Shown here: positions 36,066 to 45,530 of the stretch, in pieces
How the letters are laid out: each line of letters opens with the position of its first letter
Numbering within the stretch: position 1 is the first letter of the stretch
NCBI GenBank assembly: GCA_022829145.1
Contig: CM040743.1
Location: forward strand, 32,568,841-32,632,840
Source: Albula goreensis
Taxonomy: Eukaryota > Chordata > Actinopteri > Albuliformes > Albulidae
Reading direction: 5' to 3'
DNA: 64,000 nucleotides
The notes under the pieces: model-generated
The model's input: only the letters and a program-made list of their open reading frames with translations
Database searches by the model: none
What the model was told of the DNA's origin: nothing
Position numbers and translations under genes: made by a program

Positions 36066-37080
36066 ATTCTCACACCAGAATTCCTGCTGTGATTTTGTTG
36101 CTTTTTAATTCAAAGTAATATGAAGTACATATCCTGTACCTTGAATACCATTATCTCTGTGTGTACAAAAGCAGAGCTATTTGTGGAAAAAGGAAGATAA
36201 TATGCAAGGGTTTCACAAGAGACTTATGTAACTGGAAACAGTCACAGGCTTTTCACGGCTCAGGCTTCCCAAAATACATCTTACATCTTGGGGGTGGGGG
36301 GGCTTGGTTAAATTAAGGTTGTATAACCGGCTACCTGGGCGCGGGCTGTTCCTTCGGCAGGCACATCTCCTGTGCACCGCAGCTATCGTCTCAGAAGTCT
36401 TCTACGAAGCCGTGCTTTGCATTTCAAAGGCGAACGTAGGTGGAAGACAGATGCCTCGAGTGTAATAGAGGTCCTTGCCAAAGCTTCAAATTAAGGGGTG
36501 AGGTGGGGGAATGCTCCAGCATTAGAATTCCTCAACAAAGCGTTCGTCTGTTGCCTTTGCGGGTGGTTGGTAGGTGGAGAACAGGATGGGCTTGGAGGGG
36601 GGGGTGTTTGTCTATTTATTTCCCCCTTTTTTCTCTTTTGACTTGTTTCATTTGATTGATATTTGTGGAGACCCCAGTCCTCTTTCCGAGCTGAGTCTGC
36701 CGACTTTGTTACCAGCATTGTTGAAAACTTTGTTTACTCATGCAGCAGAGTTCTGAAAATAGACCTGTGTCCTTTTTTTACTGCACAACTCCTCTATATT
36801 TTTCACTGGGAAAGCAGCAAACTATTTCTTTCTTATGACATATCACTGCAAATAATGATCTGGCTGAATCACAGAAACTGTTTGTGAAATTCTGCATTCA
36901 TTTCAACAGGGTGCACACATTGACTATTTGTTGCAAAGTCCTTAATTCACAATGTGTGATGTTCAGCATCTAAAAATGCAGCACTACAGTGGGAAATTGT
37001 AGTTTAGTTCCACCCTGTGTCTTTTGTGTTAAGGTATAGGTAACCCTAATGAGGTGATCCACCAGCAGAGCTTCACAGTA
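35360..37080. other. Gene-free sequence with a CA array and a small CpG patch
   Basis: Holds the (CA)n array at 35,984-36,063 and G runs at 36,291-36,301 and 36,596-36,604. A short CpG-richer patch lies at 36,330-36,450 (GGGCGCGGGCTGTTCC, CTACGAAGCCGTGC, GCGAACGTAGG). Open frames over the G-rich part are compositional. Confidence 0.45.
35984..36063 (+). repeat. (CA)n microsatellite, about 40 units
   Basis: A perfect 80-bp dinucleotide array oriented CA on the plus strand. Confidence 0.98.
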
Positions 37081-37082
37081 AT

Positions 37083-37215
37083 TGGCCCATATTTATTAAG
37101 TGTCTGGGAGTGGGAGTGGTGATCCAGGATCAGTCTGGCCTTTTAAGATGACAACGGAAAAGGTTAGGATATGGAAAAATGGACCCTGATTCTGGTTCAG
37201 CAGTTCTGCTACCCT
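37083..37215. mobile_element. Foldback MITE of a common fish type
   Basis: GGCCCATATTTATTAAGTGT, CTGGGAGTGGGAGTGGTGAT and CCAGGATCAGTCTGGCCTTT are followed by a middle segment (TGACAACGGAAAAGGTTAGG) and then GGACCCTGATTCTGGTTCAG with CAGTTCTGCTACCCTGG. This reproduces in order the inverted-repeat MITE that I recall in fish as GTCTCAGAGTAGGAGTGCTG ATCTAGGATCAG...CTGATCCTAGATCAGCACTC. Both arms are diverged, the right arm more so. Confidence 0.65.
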
Positions 37216-37219
37216 GGCA

Positions 37220-38550
37220 CCCTGGGATCACTACCAGTTATGCAGCTGGCAACTCACTGAAGCATGGGAAACCATACTGACTATAACCCTCCTTCCCTGG
37301 GCTACACTACCTGATAGATTTCCAGCCATCATTCATCAGTAAATGTAATTCATTTAAATGTAATGTTTCATTTGAAACTAGCTGGATAAAAATAAAAAGG
37401 GAATGTGTCAGGAAGACAAAATGCAATTATTTGGAAAATACAAGAAAAAAACACATAAAAAAACAAGTCATGTACTCCACTTTCTACACTTCTTTGAAGA
37501 ATCCCTGAAGTTAACTTCTGTCTGATGTCTCTGCATTCAAAGATACATTCATGCTGTAATGTTGAAATGCTTTCTTGTGTATACCTGGCTTCCCTACAAG
37601 CAGAACACTCCTTGGTAATCAATCTTTTGCAAACTTTCATTGCTACAGAAAAAAGTGCAAAGCAAGAAGAACACAGACAAATCTAAAACAGGAAGCTGTG
37701 GCTTTCGCTTGAGCAGCAGAAACTGCAAACAATGTTAGTGGTGTCTTTTTCATCATTGCATGCAAAAATGTACTCCATGCAATTTTATGCATATATCATT
37801 AAATATAGATCATAACTGTACAATTGTATATTTTAATATTAGGATTTATTTTCAGTCATTCCTAAACCGTTTGCAAACTTTTTTTGCAGCAGTCCATTTA
37901 CGGAAACCAAGCCTTGAGTTTACCATGACATTTCAAAACCTAACATGTTCATGTGCTCAGAAGCAGTTCTGGGTCTGATGGGACCCAAGGGAGAGAGCAC
38001 CATGGGGCCCGTCTGACCAATGTTCATTGCCATTATATGACTCTCATTCATTACATCTGAGGCAACTTCATGCTTGGTGCTCCAAGAAGTTGTCTGGCTT
38101 TCCTGTGTGTGAAATTTGCATCTGAATTTGCTTTCTTCATGAGATGTCAAAATGAAATTTAAAAGTACTTGCTTCCTGACCTTCATGTAACTCCTTATTG
38201 AATACCTTAATGAAATACAGATGTGGACTTGCTATTAGTATATTGCTGAACAAGTTATATTTCTCAACAAAGTTATCCCATTCTAAAAATAAAGTGATAA
38301 TGCTGACACACACATACTCAGGCACACAGACACACACTCTTATGACCCTGCCACTTACAAACCATAATTTTTGCCTTTCTAAAAACAGATCAGATCTAAC
38401 ATAAATGCATGTGTGGAGACTGAAGCAAAAACAGGGTCACATCATGTTAGTGCCCACACTGGACCAGGTTTCACATATTTTTGTGTATCTGGAAGTGTTT
38501 CTTGTCTCTTCATTTCAAACTTGTTCTGGTTATTATTCCCAACCTGTATC
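37220..38550. other. Gene-free AT-rich sequence
   Basis: No gene or named repeat. A CA-rich patch lies at 38,307-38,338, and the stretch leads into the next CA array. Confidence 0.5.
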
Positions 38551-38555
38551 AGAAA

Positions 38556-38557
<2 letters not shown>

Positions 38558-38649
<92 letters not shown>
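38558..38649 (+). repeat. (CA)n microsatellite, about 46 units
   Basis: A perfect 92-bp CA array. The 114-codon and 85-codon frames running through it are Thr-His artefacts. Confidence 0.98.
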
Positions 38650-38650
<1 letters not shown>

Positions 38651-40980
38651 GATTCCTTGACAAACCTTAGCTCCAGTCCTCAAATTCACGCTTCAGTAGT
38701 ATTTTGTTTACCACAGTGCAGAGAGGCACAGCAGTTGATTCCAGATTAGGGAGAACCAAAAAATAATTGTCTGAACAAAAAATGCTTATTTTAGGTGTAT
38801 AGTAAATAATAACACTGTTTTCAAGCATAATGAATCAATTAATATCTCATATATCTGCTTAATAACCACCCTCACTGCCTATTTAATGCAAGTTACCAAA
38901 AATGGGCATTCAGCTAAAACATGCCATCCTTTTTCCAGCTCAAATACTTCAGTCTCTCTGGTATTATATTTTACTTAGCATCTCCATCTTAGTTTAAGGA
39001 GAAGTGCGGTAACTATCATAGGACCAGGAGCATCCTTGCCCAGGAGTTTCTTTAGTAAATTAAAACCTAGTGAAGAGATCTAGTAATGCTGTCATCATTA
39101 GCGATGCTACTGCCATTGAGTACTCATAATTAAGAATGCCCATTTCACTGGTGTGCTGGAAGCCCATTGTGAACTTAATTGACTTAGGTGTCACTCATGC
39201 AGTTTATTTATTTTACCTTCTATTTATCTACCCAGCGCTGAATTACACTGATCTTTTGCAGCAAACACCTAAGAAATCAAAGTGAAAGTGAATGCGACTC
39301 ATCATGCAGCCAATCAATTACATGCTTGAAATGCCCGTTTCCTGTTTGGTAACCTCCTCCACTGACTGCGCAATCGCCCAGAGAAAGAGCAATCCATGAA
39401 AGTGGTGGTCAAGCGATTCCGGCCAATGGAACCTAATTTAGATTCAGCGCACAGTCGATGTCCCCAGCAGTCACAGTCCAGATGGATGGGGTTGACCTGG
39501 CTGACACTGTCGCTCACCAGGGTTGCCTCCCTAGCCGCTCCGTCGCTCCCTTCCTCCTCCCATCATGAGTGTTGATTCATCTGTGCCCCACAGCGTGTAA
39601 AGTGGGTGCTTATGCCAGGTCTGCGATCCTCAGCAGTATAGAACAGCGTAAGCTGATTCCAGTTTTATGTATCAGCACCATTTAGGTTCACTGTTGCATT
39701 ATTAGTTGGACCAGATCATGCAGTCTTGCTTTGAAAGTGAAGGATTTCTCTCATAAATATGCATGTGGTTCTGATTGTAAATCCAAGTTAAATCTTGCAG
39801 TCATTTACTGGAATGACACACAAATTGTATGCTATACCTGGTCCTATGTGTTAATTAACAACAAGAACAACAACAACAAGAACAACAACAAACAAAATGC
39901 AGTGCTTTTCCAAATGAGAAAGGCAGTTGCTAGTGGAAAATTCATGAAGTGACACGTTTTTATTCAAAGTTAAGTGTATTTTGAAATTGAACGCTGTTAA
40001 AGGCCTCACTGTGACAAAACTGTAAGTCAAGTGGCAGGATACACTCACATTCACAGTGTTAAGTGTCTAAAGGAGAGGTGGGCACACTATGGCCACCCAC
40101 TGGTTGCCAGTATAAACCAATGCTGGCATTCCCTATCCCCCTGTTCAATTTGAAGTGATTCATAGCATATGGCAAGCTTTTGACAGCATGTCAATACAAT
40201 GGATTATTCCTGGCTGAGTAGTAAAGACAACTTATCCTGGGACATCGTTTTCAGCACTTTTACAAGACTCTAGAGGATTTTCATATTTTCTATCTGCCAC
40301 GACCCACGCCGGGCCAGAAAATCAATGCTCGTCTCTCAGGGAGACGCTTTTATTTGTGGCGCGTTAGCTTGAACAGCAACTAAAAAAGCCTTTGATTTCT
40401 CATCCCCGAAGCAGCTGACATTTATTCCGCAAACACTTGACATTTCGAAATGGTCGCCCTTGTTACTGTGCAGAGCTGCATACGACTCCTGTCGCTATCT
40501 TGTCGGGAATGCTCATGCTGGTGATCGCCTATCTACTGCTTTCGATGGATTTAGTGAAACGTGTTGATCTGAAACAAATGCAGGTGAATCACTGTATAGT
40601 GTATATGTGGGCCAAGTGGACTTTTTGTTTCTGTTGCTTGTTGGTCAGGGGATCTGGAATCAATGTGTATCTGTGCCATCTACTGCTCAATGGATGTTAG
40701 TTAATCTGAGTCTAGAACCACAACGCCTTTGCACTGTGCTTTGATCCACAAGTGTACTGTACCCTGACAACCGAGATCTCATTTTTTGTTAACATTTTTA
40801 TCGCAACAGATCCACACTGTACCTAGATACCCTGCCCAAATGTAGTTTCTGCCTTTTGCTATCAATCACAGGAACCACACACGAACAGATGGGTGAGGCA
40901 AGTAATAATTTGGAAAAATGATTGGTCAAATAAAATCAACTGCTTTCACGTTAATTAGACTAACTGCAACATCAATAGCA
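38650..40980. other. Unique sequence with two CpG-richer patches
   Basis: 39,310-39,660 is GC/CpG-richer (GCGCAATCGCCC, GATTCCGGCCAATGG, AGCCGCTCCGTCGCTCCC). 40,290-40,570 is likewise (CCACGCCGGGCCAG, GTGGCGCGTTAGCTTG, a CAGCTG E-box and a TCF-like CTTTGAT). Either could be a conserved element or promoter. 40,073-40,100 (GGAGAGGTGGGCACACTATG) resembles a hAT/Charlie-type terminal repeat, but only one end is seen. An AAC array lies between. Confidence 0.35.
39857..39896 (+). repeat. (AAC)n trinucleotide microsatellite
   Basis: AAC units interrupted by AAG, about 40 bp. It gives an Asn/Lys-rich frame that is an artefact. Confidence 0.9.
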
Positions 40981-41029
40981 AAGATGGTCTCACATTGGCA
41001 AATGTTATGAGAAACCTAAAAAAAAACAA

Positions 41030-41204
41030 CTTCTCAGCTGCACACGTCCCAGAGAAACTGAGGCAGAGCATCGGTCTATCCGTATTCATACCAGACCATC
41101 TTGTCCAAGAACTGTTTCATCTACTGCACCAGAACACCGTGGATCTGGTGATGTTTCTACAAATTAAATATCAACAGTTGATCAAATCCAGCTGTCCTCA
41201 CTAG
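41030..41204 (+). CDS. Protein-like segment 3, possible 3' exon or pseudogene fragment
   Basis: After AACTTCTCAG (acceptor-like, but with a poor pyrimidine tract) the frame reads AAHVPEKLRQSIGL, then FIPDHLVQELFHLLHQNTVD and LVMFLQIKYQQLIKSS to a TAG at 41,202. The amphipathic, leucine-rich composition is protein-like and unlike neighbouring frames. The TAG overlaps a donor-like ACTAG|GTAGAT, so the segment could end a protein or be a spliced exon in another phase. It is on the same strand as the 26-kb segments, but nothing visible links them. No family is recognised. Confidence 0.25.
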
Positions 41205-41890
41205 GTAGATTAGTCCAGCTAAGAGATAAAATTTTTGCAATTAAGCTATTTCGTCTGCTTACTAAGAGGAAAGAAAAGTGTGCAAAGAGCTAATCACCTG
41301 GTTTTGGAGCTGCTAGGGGTTGTATTTTCTCACTATTAGCTAGAGCTACATACAGTATCGGCACTTTCCCATAGAATTCCAGCAATAACATTCCCTAGCT
41401 AAATGCTAAGTAGGGTTTGGTGCATTGGGATAGTGGAATGGTGTTGTTCGGTTGCTCTACTATTGGTAAGCAGACAATTAGCCTTTCAAAACTATTTGAG
41501 TATCCTTTCAGTACCACATTTCTCACATTTTTTTACGCTTACAGGTTACCCTGCTGCAAATCACCCAACAAGCCATCACACTAATTTGTCCAAAAGCCTA
41601 CCATAACACAGATAACTGGCTACATTTCTGTATTAAAAAGCTAGCTTCATGGTTTATTTTAATCACGGTTTATAATGGCTCTGAAACATCAATGGTATGC
41701 CAATTCAATGATGCCAGTGTCAGGTTAAAGATTCATTCCATCATCGGTCTTAAAGGGAGGAGGTAACTCTTATTCTACAAGCAACCTCAGATTTTTCTGT
41801 ATTGGACTGTTCTTGTATTGCTTGTGCAATGGAAAACCTGTGGTCAAGGCCATATTTGTCAAGAACTGCGTCTGAATTCCAGGGACTAGC

Positions 41891-41928
41891 TATACTATAC
41901 TATACTATACTATACTATACTATACTAT
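41891..41928 (+). repeat. (TATAC)n pentanucleotide microsatellite
   Basis: Seven perfect TATAC units followed by a partial unit. Confidence 0.97.
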
Positions 41929-42471
41929 TGCATAAATTTGTCACAGAATATTCATTTATACATCCACTGCATGTTTGGCACATTCCCTCTCTTTAAAGGA
42001 AAACTGTAACTTTCAGATTTGTATTATAACCTAATTCTTGAAAGATGATTTCTTTTTCAGTTTGATAGTGAGATAATAAGCATAGAGCGGCTGTGATGTT
42101 TTAGGTCTTGCATTGTTTCTCTGAAATGTCTAGCTCTCAATATCCATTCCAAGGTGCATGTTGAATCCGAGAATGACTGACAGCTCTTTGACTCATGAAT
42201 AATTACTTTTCTTTCACGTTTCATTATTCAAATTATTTCTAAAACACAGTAATGAAGCAAAGGTGTCTTGGTGAAAAGTGAGGAAGTAAATTGATTTTGA
42301 GTGACATGTAGCATTTATATTATCATGTCATTCAATCAGATTTTGTGTATGAATAATTATGTGAACATTAAAGCATTTAAAAGTTTTCATTTTCAGAAAT
42401 GTGTTATTCTTGTTGAACTCAAGTCAGTTGGAGTATAGCGGCTTTTAAACTTGAACATTCACATGCGTGCG

Positions 42472-42474
<3 letters not shown>

Positions 42475-42504
<30 letters not shown>
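42475..42504 (+). repeat. (CA)n microsatellite
   Basis: About 15 CA units preceded by alternating GTGCGCACG, i.e. a longer purine-pyrimidine alternation with Z-DNA potential. Confidence 0.93.
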
Positions 42505-42509
<5 letters not shown>

Positions 42510-44814
42510 TGCCTGCTCAAAGAGGCAATACATCTTTTATTTTAAACAATGTTTTCCATTTAAAATACAGCTTTTTGAAACCCCAAGGCAATAAAAGACA
42601 TACATAACCATCATTCTTCACAGCAAAACAGCTTTAGTAAATTGTGTTGCACACACACTTTGATGCCAAACGAAGCACTTCGCTTTGAAAATTCACAGAA
42701 TTCAGAGTAAATACAACAGCTCTTCCCCAGCCCTAACAAACTGCAACCTGGCCAGGGCATGTTTGACTTTTAAGAGGTTTGATGCTTGTTAACCAGACAA
42801 TGGGAAAGGGTGCCCTGCCCTTACAACCATTTTCATCATCTAAACAACGTTATGATTGGATTTATAGTTCATTTTCAAATCGGTTAACAATAAGTGAGCC
42901 TTTGGTAGTTTAGACATGCGAGGTTTGAGCTGATGCTGGTGAAAGCACTGGGCTTTTTCATGGGCCAGCTCTTGTCACTGAGGACCCTGCCATATCCCAT
43001 GAGCCCTCACAATCTCAGGAGAGGGAGTGAGTCACAACAATCACAGAGTCTGGCGAGCAAGCCTTCGCCATCTCACCCAAGACTGGCCCCTTCCAAGATG
43101 CACTTTGTTGTGATTCACGCATCACCCAACTGATAAGCTCCCAGGCAAGTTCCCAAAGAAACGTGTCATCTTAGCTGAATTGCCTCAGGTTCGGAAAACT
43201 TACAATGGTAATTTGTTGTTTTTTTCTTCATTCAACCCTCTACTGATTAAAGACTGGCACTGTCAAAAAAAATAGTAGTATTTGAGGAGTGTTTGATGAC
43301 AGTGTTTTTCATTTCATGTGTTTGGGGGAGGGAGAGAGGCAGGAATGAAGAGAGAGGGAATGAGGAAAGGAGAGAAATTCACACTTTGAAGCTGCTACCC
43401 TGCAGACATGCTTATTGCCACTTGGAATTAGTTTGGGTTCTAGAGTCTGTGATGCAATATGTTATTGGGATAGAATGGTTTAGTTGCCATAGACTGCACT
43501 GAGTGACATCTCCCCATCGGCTGGTGGGGGTGTATACTGCCATATATGGCTTACTGTTTATGAAGAAAATGAAAGAGAGAGAATAAATAACACAACACAA
43601 CCAGCCATTTTGCCCTATTTTATCCCTTATTGTATGTGCAATACCAAACAGTGGGACACAAACTGAAAGCGAGTGTTTTCAATGGACAAGATTCTCAACG
43701 GAAGCTCTATCAAGCTATGCTCTTTTACTACCAATGGTTATTATTTAGAGCTGCAAATTGATGCCATGCTGTTTTTAATTATCTATATTTGATGTATCAT
43801 CCTTGAAAACAGCTTTATATGTAATGAAGTAAATCAAGTATAATGTTTAGAGATTAAGAATAGCACAGCAGTGTCCCTCCAATGTGGACACTAGCGCTAT
43901 GAGTGGAATAACACTGCAACCTGGGTAATTTTATAGTTTTTATTCAAATCTGGGATGGAATCTTTTAAAAACTAATCTGACTATACATAACAACCCATAT
44001 GATTTTTAAAATATATGATTGCATGCGGGGCAGCAGGATTTCAGAAAACTCATCTCTATGCTGGATCAGAATTTTCTCATGGCATATAATATTTTATATA
44101 CAAAATATATAGCAAATATAAAATGTAATGCAGAGGAAGGGACAGTTGGTAATAGGTATTGTAAATGAGATTTAGTGGAAATCGCAATCAGGAGTACAAA
44201 GAAGAATAACATTCAGCAAAGCAAAGGAATATTTTTTTATCACATTCACTTTCGAAAAATATCATTTTCATTACAGATGCATGCAGCATCTTCTGTTTCA
44301 TGCTGTCTGCATTCTGTCTGTCATTCATCTCTATATTTCATCATGCATCACTGTTCCCTTTATCAAACTCTGGGATGGAATTCATTAGCCACTCACAGAT
44401 AGCACTGCTGCGTTGGCTTCATAATAAAGCAGTTCTGTGTAAACTCCTTTTCCTACATCTGTCACCCATCTCATCTCTGTGATCCGTAGACGTCACCTGC
44501 TTCGCTGCGTTTTAATATTCCCACCTCTGTACAGAACTGATTTTTCCTACCGTACTCAAGTGTGTGGAATGATATAGAAAAGCAACAGAAAATGTAGTAT
44601 ACCCCATCTACTATAAGTTTAAGCCCTACTCAATATCTCTGGGATATTGAATGAAATTTTAATCTTCACGCAATTATCAGTTTCAATTGTCTTTTTTCTG
44701 CAGTTTTTTCTTTGTTGCAGTGTTGTGGTGGTTTTTTACAGGAACGTAATGCATTCTGTGGCTGTAGCTAGGCCCTCTTGAAAAAGAGATTTCATTGTCT
44801 AGAGATTTGAAAAG

Positions 44815-44940
44815 GTATTAGAACTCTGACGAAGGGGCGCATCGTCGAAATGTCTGTGATCAATTTTTTCCCCATTTTAAATATACTTTCCATGATCAGC
44901 ACCTCGTTAGATAAATGGCGTGCGTCTTCCTTTTTTTCTT
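44815..44940 (+). mobile_element. Retroelement-like 3' tail with a small hairpin
   Basis: CTGACGAAGGGGCGCATCGT CGAAATGTCTG at 44,826-44,856 matches the CTGAYGAAGGC...GCCGAAACGTC pattern seen near the ends of many dispersed elements in fish and other animals. GACGA and TCGTC form a 5-bp stem. The following TTTTTTCCCC and GGCGTGCGTCTTCC fit the same kind of tail. The parent class (possibly Penelope-like) is uncertain, and no ORF accompanies it. Confidence 0.4.
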
Positions 44941-45276
44941 CTTCTTTTTTTTTTACAATGGTCTGGAGACTTCCCAGTTAAATGACAGATAAATAAAAAC
45001 ACATGAAAAAATAATCCATAGTCTGCTTTTCCACCGAGTCTCCTCGTAGTGGAGGTGATGACTTTGATAAATCTTTAATGGGAGACATTAACATGACTTA
45101 GAGGGAGCATCTTCGGTCTGCCCTTTTCAAATCGAAATGGTGTTAATGCATAAGGGCCTCAATCATGAATTCTAAACCTTTTACTGTGACATATGGAGAC
45201 ACAATGCACTCTGGGATGCGAGAGGGATCTGGGTGAGCGGTGACTGCCTGCTGATTCCGAGCGATTGTACAAAATG

Positions 45277-45530
45277 ATGACCATACTTTATAGCGACACA
45301 TAATCTGTGTCACTTGGGATTCATTATCGTGGCCAGCATTATCGTGACCGTGGAGTACAGTACAGTGACCATGAAAGTAAATGACCAAGTACTATATACT
45401 GACAGCGTTATGGTGACTGTATATAATCAGATGACTACGCTTTATGTTGACAACACATTATGATAACTACACAATCGGATGATCATGGATTATAGTGACC
45501 ATGACATGATTGTGGTACCATATTTTGGAC
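45277..45530 (+). repeat. Degenerate tandem repeat, period about 50 bp, five units
   Basis: Equivalent points (ATGACC-, GTGGCC-, ATGACC-, ATGACT-, ATGATC-like) lie near 45,277, 45,329, 45,381, 45,431 and 45,479, giving spacings of 52, 52, 50 and 48 bp. Each unit contains a TTATNGTGAC half-unit followed by a GATGACNAC half-unit, so a shorter internal repeat probably founded it. Decay continues past 45,530. The units are too diverged for recent expansion. Confidence 0.65.

Larger units (their letters stand above)
41210..45270. other. Gene-free AT-rich sequence with short repeats
   Basis: Contains the TATAC array (41,891-41,928), a CA array (42,475-42,504), purine-rich GA sequence (43,325-43,380) and the hairpin-bearing repeat tail at 44.8 kb. 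42,900-43,140 is somewhat GC-richer without a recognised feature. Confidence 0.45.

Noticed and set aside
36350-36380. U6 snRNA-like start (CTTCGGCAGGCACAT)
   Set aside because: Only about 15 bases resemble U6; the following sequence does not continue as U6 RNA.
38405-38749. 114-codon frame and other Thr-His or Val-Cys rich frames over CA arrays
   Set aside because: They are direct translations of dinucleotide repeats.
40073-40100. hAT/Charlie-type terminal repeat
   Set aside because: Only one short end is recognisable, with no partner terminal repeat or target duplication.
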